A stretch of 64,000 nt of DNA from Lentinula raphanica. Its lineage: Eukaryota; Basidiomycota; Agaricomycetes; Agaricales; Omphalotaceae. The position numbers were made by a program, and so were the translations under genes. Position 1 is the first letter of the stretch; every line of letters starts with the position of its first letter. The stretch spans positions 186,001 to 250,000 of the forward strand of contig JANVFP010000008.1 in NCBI GenBank assembly GCA_027919835.1. Reading direction: 5' to 3'. The notes under the pieces are model-generated. The model was given only the letters and a program-made list of their open reading frames with translations. It did no database searches and was not told the DNA's origin. Shown here one piece after another: positions 1 through 11,054 of the stretch.

Positions 1-2250
1 ATGGGGGATCGCCGGCTACTATGCATCCCAAAGCTCATGCATAAAGGACGAAACCTGCGTGAGCACATCATTGATGAGGCTCACTCGATCCTGGCTCATC
101 TCAGCAGCCGGAAGACACTCGCGTACTTACGCGACCACGTTTGGTAGAAGTCAATGGCATCTGATGTTCAGTCGTTCTGTGAGTCTTGTACAACCTGCGC
201 AATGTCGAAACCTTCTAACCACAGGCCCTACGGGTTACTGAAGAATTTGCCAGTTCCAAAAGAACCATGGGAAGTGATTGGAATCGACTTTGTGGGACCT
301 CTTCCGCTTAGCTCAAACAGAGACGGTTCGTTTGATTCTATCACGACAATCGTCGACCATCTAACAGGGATGGTTCACCTGGTAGGGAGCCGTATCGACT
401 ACGGTGCAAGCGACGTCGCTGAGCTCGTTTTTGCGGAGGTTTACAAGCATCACGGATTGCCAAAAGTGATTGTTAGCGATCGCGATTCCCTTTTTACATC
501 GCGCTTTTGGAGCCACCTCCATAAACTAATCGGTACCCAGTTGAAGCTATCGAGTTCTTACCATCCTCAGACTGACGGATTGACCGAGCGGGCCAACCGG
601 ATGATAACTCAAATGTTGAGGCAATGTGTGAATAGCTTTCAGAATGACTGGATCACTCGCTTGCCAGCAGTCGAATTCGCCATCAACCTTGCCAGGTCAG
701 AAACTACTGGTTACGCACCATTCTTCTTGAATACGGGACGCATCCCAAGGTCGTTCATCTGGGATAAGCCTCAACAATCGGAGTTCCCGGGCGTTAGACT
801 TTTCGCCGACAGAATGAAAATGGCGATTATTGCCGCTCACGATAGTTTGCTCGCCCATCGTGTAAAGCAGACTAGAGACGAAAATCGTAAAAGGATTCCG
901 TCACCCTTTCAACCAGATGATCTGGTTTACTTGTCCACTGCCAACATCTCCTTCCCTAAGGGTCTGGCGAGAAAACTCCTGCCCAAGTTCATTGGGCCCT
1001 TCAAGATTCTCAAAACACTGGGAGAGACATCGTACAAACTTGACCTTCCGCCGGATCTCAAACGACGGGGAATTCATGATGTATTTCATGCTTCTTTCTT
1101 ATGCATACACATTCCAAGTGACGACCGCCTTTTTCCTGGTCGTTCTTACCAGCAAGTTCTGGGAAATGATGAAGGTGAATGGTCTATTGACCGTATTCTA
1201 ACTCATCAGGGTGTTCGCTCAGATTCTATGTTCTTGGTACTCTGGAAAAGTGGAGATCGAACATGGCTTCCATATTCGAAAGTGGAGAATTTACAGCCCC
1301 TACGGGAGTACTTTGAGACGATTGGAATATCCACTGTCTCTGAGCTCGTTGGAGTTCCGGGCGGTGAGGTACCGATTGAGGGTGCCGACTCCCTTTTTGT
1401 GGGATCGATCGCCTTTGGTACCCATATAAACAGGACTCCTGTTTGGTCAATATGCACTAACGCTATGTCTGTCGAGCCCCCTGCTCCAGCTCCAGCTCCT
1501 ACCCCTTCTCCGTTGACTCCGCAGGCTCAAGTTCCTGCATCTTCATTTTTCTTGCAAAGCCTCCCTGAGGTCTCTACCGACGTGGAAAAGCAGCTCTTTA
1601 CTATCACTAGGCGAGGGAACGCTCAGCCTCTCGAAGTCTCTTTTGAGGAGATGATTGAGTGTGTACTCGCGTCTCTTGCTATAGGTCGTCGATGGAAAAT
1701 GGAACAAGGTGCTCCACCCCGATACGATGAAATCGTGAAAACCCTCTTCGCATACATCCCTACCACTTCTCCTGCTAACTTTTCCATCATTGCTGACGGG
1801 AAAGTCGAGAAAACCGACTCGCCGGTTACCTATGACTGTATCTTCTCTCCCGAACAGTTGAAGATTCTCATCAATATTGACGCGATCTCGGGTAATATCT
1901 TTACGGATGTGAAGAGGGCCTATCCTAAGCCTTCTCGCGCATCGTCGTCTGCTAATTCCCGCAATGAGAAAATGCACAAGTTGATCGACATGTACAACTT
2001 CGATCAGGATGTACTTATGGGTAGTATGCACGAGGTGTTACTCAAGCAGCACAAGCAGAAAATGTGGCGAGCGAATCGCCCTAAGCAACCCAAATCGGTT
2101 CGGGGAGCTGAACGCTATGCCACTAGCGAGGCTGGATCTTCCACCATGGGCCTCGCCGAGAAGATGCGCATGTGGAACTTCCGTTCCAATCCTGATGAGG
2201 ACTCCACTATGGACGGTGCTTCCGAAGCTGGTGGTCCCTCTGCGAACTGA
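1..2250 (+). mobile_element. Ty3/gypsy-type retrotransposon, 3' part of pol (integrase), broken
   Basis: This is the integrase end of a Ty3/gypsy polyprotein, which inserts element cDNA into the genome. From base 1 the frame shows the His pair of the HHCC zinc site, then a TAG stop at 145-147 where the family normally has the second Trp of a WW pair. Reading in the same frame resumes at ATG 154 and runs 698 codons. It carries the Cys pair (CESCTTC, residues 9-15), a DDE core with D45 (GIDFVG), D109 (VSDRDS) and E145 (TERAN, exactly 35 residues after D109), then a chromodomain-like segment around residues 320-400. Residues about 430-698 are a Pro-rich linker and a region I do not recognise. 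Protease, reverse transcriptase and RNase H lie upstream of the window. The stop makes this copy inactive unless it is read through or complemented. Confidence 0.9.
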
Positions 2251-2507
2251 CGTATGAATCGTTGGGTCTTCTGAAAGTTTCTACTAACTAATTTTTCTTT
2301 TCTCTAGGTTCGAAATTCTCGCAAATTCCGGGAGGGCGTATGCCACGACCAGGCTATCCGCATTCCTTCCGACCATCCTTCCGACCATTCCGACCGTTAG
2401 GGACTTCACCTCGGTCTCGATCACTCACTCGTGCACGCAGGGCAAACATACGATCATTTCCGAATCTATTCCGTAGAGTATAAAGGACTACGTACTTTGT
2501 ATCTTAC

Positions 2508-2515
2508 GGGGGGAA
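2508..2515 (+). other. Possible polypurine tract of the Ty3/gypsy element
   Basis: The run GGGGGGAA follows the pol reading frame by about 260 bp, which is where a plus-strand primer tract would sit. No sequence beginning with TG directly follows it and no second LTR copy is visible in the window, so the 3' LTR cannot be placed. Confidence 0.3.
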
Positions 2516-4247
2516 CTTTTCGAATCTCACTACTTTATCCTGCTACTTCGCGTGCACTTAAGGATTCCAGTTGAGTGAACAATCTTGAATTCTTATATCT
2601 CTTGTCGCGTTACCCTTATCTCGATAAGCTACCGTGACATAGTAAGTCTTCTTCTCTACCGATCGGAACCCTCGCTGAAACTACACTTAGTACTGCTTAC
2701 CGCCGTAAGTCTTGAAGTTTTCCTTTATGCGACTTGTCCGAGAAACAGCACGCTCAAGTTCAGACCCCGGTTGTCAAACTAGAGGATTTCTACGAGTCGC
2801 TCGCCATTCTGGACCTTGATATCGCAACGGTGAGCAGACCGCGCGAATCGAATGAATCCCATGGGTAGAACGGTCGAAAGGCTGATCGAATGTTCACAGG
2901 ATTCTATGTCCAAGAAACAGCATGGTACTGGCTTTTGATATCGTGTTCAGCATGCTTTTTGCTCAGTGTGAAGAGGCACACCCGCGTACCCGCAACTCCC
3001 GAACATGGTGGGAATTACACTTTCCCGGTGCCGAAATGGGTGCTCGTGCATTTTGCGAACAGAAAATGCCTACCAGCCCCACGATATTCGGATAGAAGAA
3101 CACTCACAGTTCACCATATCATAGTAGCTTGGTAGCATCGACTGTCTTGCGTGGTCCTCCATAAGGATCATCAATCTACGAGTCTGACTCGGGAGATTAT
3201 CATACCTTCAAATGCATTCTCTCGCGGGCTCCTTGTTCCCGTGGATCACTTGAAATCGTGAAATTTCACCATGGTTCGATACCAGGCTTGCTGTGGTCGC
3301 TGAGCAGTGATAGGTTTGTCGTAGGCTTCGAAGTCTCACAAGCCTACGACACATTGAATATACCACTTTCGTCAATACAGAGTCACATCTGGCAGCCATC
3401 TAACTTGGTAAGATGGGGGCATTAGTCTGACATGTCAATGACCGCAGATATGGTGGACGGATGAATTGCGACAAGACTCGATCCCAACAAATCGCGCACT
3501 ATCTTGAAGTTGACGGTATTCACTGGTATTCCTCCAACATTTTCCCCTGTGTCCCTTTGTTATTGTATGGGACGAAGTTGGATCGGTTCGGTGGCTGGTT
3601 TGGTTGACGATGATATTCAAAAAACAGTTCAACCAGATTCTGCATATAATATTCCAGGGGAGGAACTTCGATGAATTGGAAGGTAACATAAGTACATGAT
3701 ACTATGATAGTACAAGTATAGGCTATAATTAACGGAGAGAGTGAATTGAGCGAAGTCAAGTCGTAACAGTACAAGGCGCCTCTTGGTTGAAGGATTCGAG
3801 ACTAAATCAATGAATGTTGAAATCGGGATGAGATAGTTGACGATGAAACGAGGAGGAAACACCAATTATTTTTTGTATACGTAGAGCGCTGATAAGCCTA
3901 ATGGTATGTAAGTTTGGGTGGACCGGGTAAAATCCATGTTAATATACAGAGATGAAACGAGAAATGAAGCTCAAGTCATAGTGATATAAGATGAGAGGAG
4001 ACAATAGCGCAAAAGCAACAGACCCATATCCATACCGACCAGCGAGAGGAAAAGTATGTACAAGAATTAGCAAAGGCATCGACAACCCAGAGCTGAAAAA
4101 AACATGAACGCATATGCATAAGGCTATTTTTGTGTTTTGCGGAAGGATGAGAAAAGGATCCACGGTTTGCGCATGATGAGCATATTTTTTGTTCGTTCGA
4201 AGGAGACTGGGAATAAATAATAATATAAATTGCAATTCGACCCGTTA
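2516..4247. other. Gene-free stretch downstream of the retroelement
   Basis: About 1.7 kb with only short open frames, none showing a recognisable domain or a consistent splicing pattern. It probably holds the tail of the retroelement and the 3' flank of the minus-strand bZIP gene. I see no RNA gene or clear repeat in it. Confidence 0.5.
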
Positions 4248-6001
4248 TTAGCAGAGTTGAACCTCCCATTCGCCTCCCTCTCCACCGGTGGCGGGCAGAC
4301 TTTTGAGAGCAATTCTCACACGACGCTTGACGCCTGACAAGTTATCGCTCCCGGACAGAGAAGGAGAGTAGTCGGAAATACGACCGAAATCGTAATCCAT
4401 ATCTCCAGAACCAAAAGAAGACGTAGAGGAGAACGGTGATAGACCTCCGAAATCACTGTGTGATGGGCCACCAACTCCTAAAAATGGATCACCATTCGAA
4501 CTGGAAGGCGAATACGCCGTGAAACTTGATGAGGCACCGCCATAGTACGAAGGGTCAGAGGCGAATGGATGCAATGTTGGATTATCGGAATCGGAGAGCC
4601 CCCATAAGTCTAGCCCGAGTGCGCCGTGACCATCAGAACTTGAAACAGAGTTGGCAAGCCCCGGAGATCCTGCACGGGATGACGCCGAGGAAGAAGGATG
4701 GATGCGGACACGGATTTTGCCATCCTCTTGGGGGACGGCATCAAAGGAAATATCCAAACCACTGAGGGCTCTTGAAAGTTCCGGGTTCGAGAATTCAAGC
4801 TTTTGAGGGAAGGATGATATCCTGCCGCGCTCATCCGTGTCTAAAGTTTGAGACCAGTCAAAGTTGGGCGGGAAGAGGGAATTGAAATCAGGAGATGATG
4901 ATGAGGCCGGGAACGCGGTAGGAAGCGAGAAGGATGTTGAGAAAGAGTTTTGAGAGGGCATAGAGAGGAGAGTAGGTAGGGCGCATAATAGTACCTGCTT
5001 GCGAGCAGTTAAGCAGAAGGTTTACAAAAGGAAGATAAGAAGTGTATCATACCATAAGTCCGAGGCTGGCTGCTGATTTGTGAGGTGATTGCGAACGAGG
5101 AGACGATAAAGGATAAGTTGGTTCAACGGCTTCTATCTTTACGCGAGGATCTCTAGAGGTTGACTTCGAAGCCAACTCTTGACTGAGTTCGAGTTCTCGC
5201 CGTTGTGCGTTAGCTAACTGAGCTCGAAGCATTTCTACTTCCGAAGCGAGTTCGTTCTCTGACTGGGAATTCGGATGCGAGAAGGACTCAGTCATTTGAG
5301 TCATCGCCAATAGTTTCGCATTCTCTTGTTCCAATTCAGCTACACGGCTGGAAACGTGAATTAGCTTCATGGCTAATGAGTAACTTAGTCTGATTGACGT
5401 ACATCTCCATGCTCTCGAATTCTTCCCTTTTTCTCTGCCGACTGAGAAACGCGGCTGCACGATTCTTGACCAATCGTGCCTCGCGTTTAGAAAGGCCAGA
5501 GACATCTGGTGGAATAAAGTCCTTGGTACTAATACGCTCACCGACGGAGCGCTTCCGGGAAGTGGACGGAGTCGGACTCGCCGACCGTTTAAGTGCCGCA
5601 GCAGAAGGTTTGATAGCAACGGCTGGACGTTGTTCTTCGACGTTCGCCAATGGTTTCGAGGATGAATGTTCGAACGAAGGGGAAGATGGAGTTTGAGGTT
5701 GATGAACCTCGTGAGTTTCAAAGAGTTTATGGGTAGGAATGCACATATCCTGGCTGTTGCTGTTATTGTTGGCAGTTATCCTCATCTTGAGCACTCTTTC
5801 TGGAGGAGTTGGTGAGTCTGCGACGGCGGAGCCTATAGAGTTTGGTGGAGATGGAGGGATGTAATAGTTATATGAGAAAGAGTCGTTGGTTGGGGAGAAG
5901 AGAGCCTGCTGGTAGGAAGAATCACCGGTTGGTGAGAGGAGAGGAGCGTCAGAGGCGATTAATTGAGCCATTGGTAGAGGAAGAGGGGACGGTCTGTGCA
6001 T
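4248..6001 (-). CDS. bZIP transcription factor (HAC1/ATF6-like candidate)
   Basis: Predicted nuclear DNA-binding regulator of 546 residues in three exons (6001-5403, 5347-5053, 4994-4248). The basic region (KREARLVKNRAAAFLSRQRK) ends exon 1, and the leucine zipper (RVAELEQEN onward) opens exon 2. Exon 3 encodes a Ser/Pro-rich, partly acidic C-terminus resembling an activation domain. The second intron (5052-4995, 58 bp) splits a hydrophobic stretch read as LGLM then VLLCALPTLLSM. If that intron is retained, translation stops at once (TGA within GTATGA). The ATG at 6001 is preferred over upstream frames because a TATA-like box lies about 55 bp upstream. Layout (bZIP, then a C-terminal domain conditional on splicing) recalls fungal unfolded-protein-response factors of the Hac1/Cib1/Hxl1 type, but this is inference from architecture. 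A membrane-anchored ATF6/CREB3-like factor is an alternative. Confidence 0.8.
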
Positions 6002-6055
6002 TCTTGGAGGTCTTGATGTGAAAGTTTTTAAAGTCGCGCAAGAATTGCAGTCCGG

Positions 6056-6062
6056 ATTTATA
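6056..6062 (-). promoter_or_regulatory. TATA-like box upstream of the bZIP gene
   Basis: TATAAAT on the minus strand, about 55 bp upstream of the chosen ATG at 6001. It supports that start and argues against ones further upstream. Confidence 0.4.
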
Positions 6063-8684
6063 TCGCTTCGAGCCATAATTGGTTCAAATTGAATCAAGCC
6101 GAATCGAGCTGATGAACTGATCCTTCCCCTCGGCTCGATTAGCCTCATTAAATGAACCGCCTTGGAAAAATTCGCTCACTTCATCTCTCACCCCTTCTCC
6201 ACCGTTACCTACGACGTCCTCATCCCTTTCTTTCTCTCTCAATCACTTTCTCTTCCATCTCTTACTTGCATTCTGCTTTCCGAAGACTGCCCGAGCTACC
6301 GACATTTCTTCACCAACTTTTCCTCATACGGTGTCGCTGCATACACGACTGTTAACAGACGATTGGTCCCGTTTACCTGCCCAGTCGGCCGGACAGCTGA
6401 GCAAGAGTTATTTCAGAAACCTTATCAGGACATGCTTCGGATCACCAAAAACTCGCGCGATATGGCCAATCTTCGGAAACCTCTCTCCTCCTTCTTCATG
6501 TCCCTCACCTGTCCCCATACCATAATTCCAGGAACACTTCATGCCTCTTTCCCCGCATCACAAGTATTCTTCTCCTCGAACCCGTGGTCCATCTCAACGG
6601 ACCGGTATATTATACATATTCATCTATTTTTTTGCATTCCTCTCCCCCTCTTGGCTTACTTTCGACGACTACTAGTTTCTCCTACTTCGGCACCTTTGAT
6701 AGTCCATTGAGACTTAACAGGTAGTATTTTCTTGGCTTTACTTACTCTGACTCTCGTGGTACCATTACAATTGACACAGCCCTAGGCCGGTCTCAACTTC
6801 TGAGTACGCCTCTTACCCCGCAGTGCAGATACGGCGTAGATACATGATCAATGCACTGATATTGCTATCATCATCCCATGCGGGTGTGCATATGCCTGGT
6901 CACCTTCCTCCTGCCCTCGGATAAATGTCGACGCTACCTGATAACACAGTCCAATATACCGCCCAATTTTCTCGAAATATCTCTGTTGTAATTCAGGCGA
7001 AGGGAATTTCTTTCCTGCATTGGAGATAAAAGTTCCTTTGAGGACAAGGTATTGGCGACTGACTTCCGGTAGGCTCATGCGTATGCCGGCAGACATACCA
7101 TCTTGTCATACAAACCTCAGTCTCTCCAGATGTATACGACAAAGTTATGTCGTTCCACCAATATGAAGGATGTTTCTTGAACTTGGGGCCATCTCTTATT
7201 CAGTCTCCAAATTCCGTCCCGGACGCCTTTCTTCGAATTCGTTAGGGTTGTACTCACTCCGTATGGTTCGGTATTGTCTATTATCTCCTCAAACTAGTGT
7301 TTGAATTTTACACTAGTACTCAACGTTCGAATGAGCTACCGAATACGGAATAATATCTTCGCCACTGGCTCTGAATGATATCATGAACGTTGAGCTTACA
7401 GCTTATCGAATGTTCAAATCCATCGATGGTGTGTTCCCGTCTAGTTCCATCCTTTTTGCATCAGCTGAACTAGGCCGACCTCAAGGTCTTTTCAGGTACG
7501 AAGCAAAAGATGACAATCATGCATACCAGTCAGCTCAAATTGCTCTCTGTTGTCTCCAACATGACTTCACGAGCGGAGCGTGCTTACTATCCTGATCCAC
7601 GAGCCGATTCGTCTTCACTGACCTGCTCTAGCCTCTGACCCCGCCGGATGGTCCACGCAAGTTTGCGTTGATACTTGAATCCGGCGGAGAATGAGCGGAG
7701 CGCAATCAACAAAAAAGGTTTAGTCTCTCAGTGAATTTTCAAAAATACCTCAAGCTCACAGCCCGCACAGGCCTGCACCTGGTTGTTCCGGTGGTCATAC
7801 CATACAGAGACTATTCGCCGAGTTTCGATAACCCATTGATTCAAGCAGTTCAGCGCTGAAAGAGTCCCTTTCACTCAACCTCTCCTAGTGCTTGAAAGCT
7901 GAGATCATGATTATCGGATGTCGATAAGAGCGAACCAGGTTAGATCTCGATTTAAGATCAGGTTCAAGACTGTTCAAGACTCTCCGGACTTCCCCGGACT
8001 CGGGATTGAGCACTGCATCGCGGAACAGTGGAGACCGAGAGGTTTTGATAACATCTGAACGAAGGTTTGACGATGGATCATGGCATCATACAAAAGCAAT
8101 GAAGCATATCCCCTCAATCCAGAGACATGGGACTCGGACATGGGCCATGGCACCATGTCATATCGATGTTCAAGGTACCAGGAGCAGCCAGGAGAGCTCA
8201 CCAGCCTGGCTGGTTCATTGTCTTCGTTTTGCCCCCTACCTTGAAAATCTGTCCATCTGTCAATGAATGATTGAGATGTCGAAGTCGAGACGATCTTACT
8301 TGATGATATATCGACGCCCAGAGACGGGCTACTATATACCCTCATATACCTCTTCCGAATACTCTCTGAGGCTCTGAAACCCAAGGTTTTCCAGCGATCA
8401 GCGATCAGCGCTCGGCAGCGCAGCTCACGGAACTATGTCAGAATGATATTTTGAGGTCGTATGACTCTCGATACGATGAGGAAAAGGTTCTTGAAGGTCA
8501 GTTACTCGAGCTGCAATAAATTGTATGTCAGATCACATTCGAATGATCAATGAACAGCGAGACCTGCGACGTTATTTGTTCACGCGTATGAGAATGGACT
8601 CTGGAGTCAGTTGAAATGCATGTGACCGTGCCACCCACCACGAGGAATTTTACATTTTCATTGTCAATTTGCATTTCGACAACC
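6063..8684. other. Gene-free stretch between bZIP and BTB genes
   Basis: About 2.6 kb. Pyrimidine-rich sequence at 6150-6700 is probably upstream region of the minus-strand bZIP gene. Open frames here are short, mostly begin at non-ATG codons and lack family motifs. I see no RNA gene or mobile element. Confidence 0.5.
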
Positions 8685-9575
8685 ATGTCGAGCGAGTCCG
8701 ATTCTACGACATATGTGTATCATCCACTTTTCAGCTCACTTGAGGCCGATATCGTACTTTGTTCTCTCGAAGGAACCCTTTATCGAATTCCATCTTATGT
8801 TCTACGTTCAGCATCCGGATTCTGGAACACCCTTCTCTCAGTTCCCTCTCAGACATCAGCATCCACGTCTTCTCCAATCCCAGCTTCACAACATGATGCC
8901 GTCCTGGAGCCCATGCTCTGTCTGATGAGTGGCCTTCCTATTCCCCCGTGGAATCCTGATCCAGAGTCCGAAGAATCTGACGACAAATCCATTACGGAAA
9001 TCGAGGCCCTTTTGATGCTCGCCGAAACTTGGGACGCACCTGGTCCCTTGTCCTTCCTTCGCCTTGGATTGACATCCCCAATGTTTCTAGAACAACCCCT
9101 TCGTCTGTATGCACTTGCCACCCATTTTGGTTGGACACCAGAAGCTCAACTAGCATCTAAATATTCTCTGGGGCTGAACCTTTATGATGATGAGCATGAA
9201 GAGGCACTGGGACGTTTATCTGCCAAAGACCTTCTGGCAATACTGAGACTCCATCGTGCTCGTAGAGATAAGATGAAGGTGCTTTTGGATGATTCTACCC
9301 TGTTCGCCGCAGGAAACTCCGAAACCTCGCGTTGTCCTTCGTGTACTGGTGAAGTGGACCATTCCGCGTGGAGAGAACTCAAGGCTCGGATCTATACAGA
9401 GATGGATCATTGCTCGAAAGGCGACTTTATTGGCTCATGGGAGATGGAAGAATGGAAGGAGGCCGAGAAATGCTGGCAAGTCAAATGCGGAAAGTGCGCT
9501 GCTCTGCTGTATTCCAAAGGCCACACGATACGTAAGATGAAGGACGGGTTGTGTCTCTTACCAGAGACGATATGA
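8685..9575 (+). CDS. BTB/POZ-domain protein
   Basis: Single-exon protein of 296 residues belonging to the large, poorly characterised BTB families of mushroom-forming fungi. BTB domains mediate dimerisation and often link substrates to cullin-3 ubiquitin ligases; nothing here shows a specific partner. After the start (MSSESDSTTYVYHPLFSS) comes the typical segment ADIVLCSLEGTLYRIPSYVL, where a residue-level property must be read through the BTB fold, followed by the SGFWNTLL helix. Near the C-terminus two Cys pairs (CPSC and CGKC) about 70 residues apart could bind a metal. I chose ATG 8685 over the in-frame ATG at 8616 because the family usually starts a few residues before the BTB fold and the upstream 23 residues look untranslated. 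It stands alone, with gene-poor DNA on both sides. Confidence 0.8.
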   Translation: MSSESDSTTYVYHPLFSSLEADIVLCSLEGTLYRIPSYVLRSASGFWNTLLSVPSQTSASTSSPIPASQHDAVLEPMLCLMSGLPIPPWNPDPESEESDDKSITEIEALLMLAETWDAPGPLSFLRLGLTSPMFLEQPLRLYALATHFGWTPEAQLASKYSLGLNLYDDEHEEALGRLSAKDLLAILRLHRARRDKMKVLLDDSTLFAAGNSETSRCPSCTGEVDHSAWRELKARIYTEMDHCSKGDFIGSWEMEEWKEAEKCWQVKCGKCAALLYSKGHTIRKMKDGLCLLPETI

Positions 9576-10135
9576 AGGTAAATATTCCGACATACCTACA
9601 TGCTACTGTGCGCAGAAGTCTTCTCTTAAGTCACCTTATAGGTTGCTAATACTCACTCAACGTCAACGCGTCAACACCTGAACATGGCGAGCCCTGGGCT
9701 TGAGGAAGTTCAAGCTCAAGCGTTCAAACGTTCAAGATTCGTTGGGCTAAGTTTGGACAGAAGAGGTGGACGATATGCTATGCTACCTGACTCACGATCT
9801 GTGGTGCGCATAGTTATGTAAGTATACGTTACTATGTACTTAGAGTCGCGAGTGTTGGAAAATGCGTCAAACTTGGTTGCAGCGGCGGTTCATAGGCTTT
9901 CACAGGGTTCGAACTTCGAACAGGTTTGAACGGGGAGTCAAGCTAGTCAAGAGCCTCAGGCTTTTTCAGAGAATCAAATTAAAATCGGTAAATTCTCGTC
10001 TTGAAATTACAGAACGGAGCTTCATATAAGATACGAACATTTCAGAGAGATCAGGAAATTCGATTGAACGAGTGTATCATTATGTGGGTATAAAGAGTGT
10101 TCAATCCTGGTTCAACCCAGAGCTTCGCGAAAGAT
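9576..10135. other. Intergenic, nothing recognised
   Basis: 560 bp between the BTB gene and the 3' end of the secreted-protein gene. No open frame, RNA gene or repeat that I can support. Confidence 0.5.
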
Positions 10136-10384
10136 TCACGGGCACGAACCTGTTGAGGTCAAGCAGGACATCATCAGAAAGGTGCAAGAATGTTTGTAGA
10201 GCACTGTATACTTACCGCAATACCCGCCTGTCGGGCACTCATCGTTGGGTCCATCGCCCCAGGTAAGGCAGCCTGCTCCCGAGGCTGCGGCTTCACTCGC
10301 GTAGCAATTTTTTTCTATGCACGAGGCTATGGTTGTAGTGGCGAAGACTGCGATGACAGCGAAAAATGCGAGTTTGAAGTTCAT
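10136..10384 (-). CDS. Small secreted cysteine-rich protein
   Basis: Two exons (10384-10216 and 10149-10136) give a precursor of about 60 residues. The start MNFKLAFFAVIAVFATTTIA is a clear signal peptide. The mature part is short, Gly-rich and has six Cys (spacing CxxxxC, then single C, C, C and a final CGSC), suggesting three disulfides. The intron (10215-10150) has GTAAGT and CAG ends. It is 66 bp, divisible by three and free of stops, so retention would give an 82-residue form with two more Cys in place of the CGSCP end. Such proteins in fungi include effectors and hydrophobin-like or antimicrobial peptides. This one lacks the eight-Cys hydrophobin pattern and I cannot assign a family. 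Confidence 0.7.
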   Translation of the reverse strand: MNFKLAFFAVIAVFATTTIASCIEKNCYASEAAASGAGCLTWGDGPNDECPTGGYCGKYTVLYKHSCTFLMMSCLTSTGSCP

Positions 10385-11054
10385 CTAGGAGATAAAGGAC
10401 AACAGTTAGCGTTCACTATAGTGTTCACAGTGTGTTGCTTCAGAATGACTGACGATCGCGAGATGGATAGTATGAGAGGAAGGCTGGGTGAAGTCCGATG
10501 GGATTGGTAAGTCTTTCTTGGACGGTTCTTATACGATTCCCTAGCCAGAGCCCTGACCGCATTTCTAGTCGGAGGTGGACACTGGAGGCTGGAGCAATGT
10601 AAATTGTGGAGTGCCAATATTCCGACCGTTCAATTGACATTGAGGTTCCAATTAGTATGCTCCAGCATTTGCAGCGCGTCTGATCAAGAGGTCTCAAGTC
10701 GGCTATTCTTGATTAACCGTTTTATAGACGGCCAGTACTGAGTACATAGTGTATTCACTGCGGTACATTTTGACTCTTTGAAAATTGAGGCCCAAGGCTC
10801 CTGGCGCGTCGTTCGAAATCCCGGTCATTCGGATTCACGTCCTCAGATGGAAACGGTAAACCTTGGTAAACCCCATCCAAGTGTGAGCAAAAATAGGCAA
10901 AAATGCCCTTCGTTTGACGATCAAGGATAGCTGCAGAGCCGAAATCATGATAGGATTCAGTGGTTAACATTGATCAAGATCTGCAAAGAGCGAAATTCAT
11001 GGAAGCTTTAAGGAATGTTCCACCTGCTATTGCCTGCAGGCTGCTGAGCCGCTG
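10385..11054. other. Intergenic, nothing recognised
   Basis: 670 bp holding the upstream region of the secreted-protein gene and the 3' flank of the MFS gene, both on the minus strand. Short frames only. Confidence 0.5.

Noticed and set aside
5072..5078. CAGCAGC near the bZIP intron as an Ire1 loop
   Set aside because: The seven bases fit the CNG/CAGC loop consensus on the coding strand, but the flanks do not pair into a stem, and cutting there does not give a frame that fits. Only the 3' hairpin is kept as a lead.
6152..6710. Plus-strand frames of 67 and 182 codons upstream of the bZIP gene
   Set aside because: The longer one begins at TTG, both are pyrimidine-rich low-complexity translations, and neither shows a motif or splice pattern.
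7974..8384. 136-codon minus-strand frame
   Set aside because: Starts at a non-ATG codon and has no recognisable domain; likely chance.
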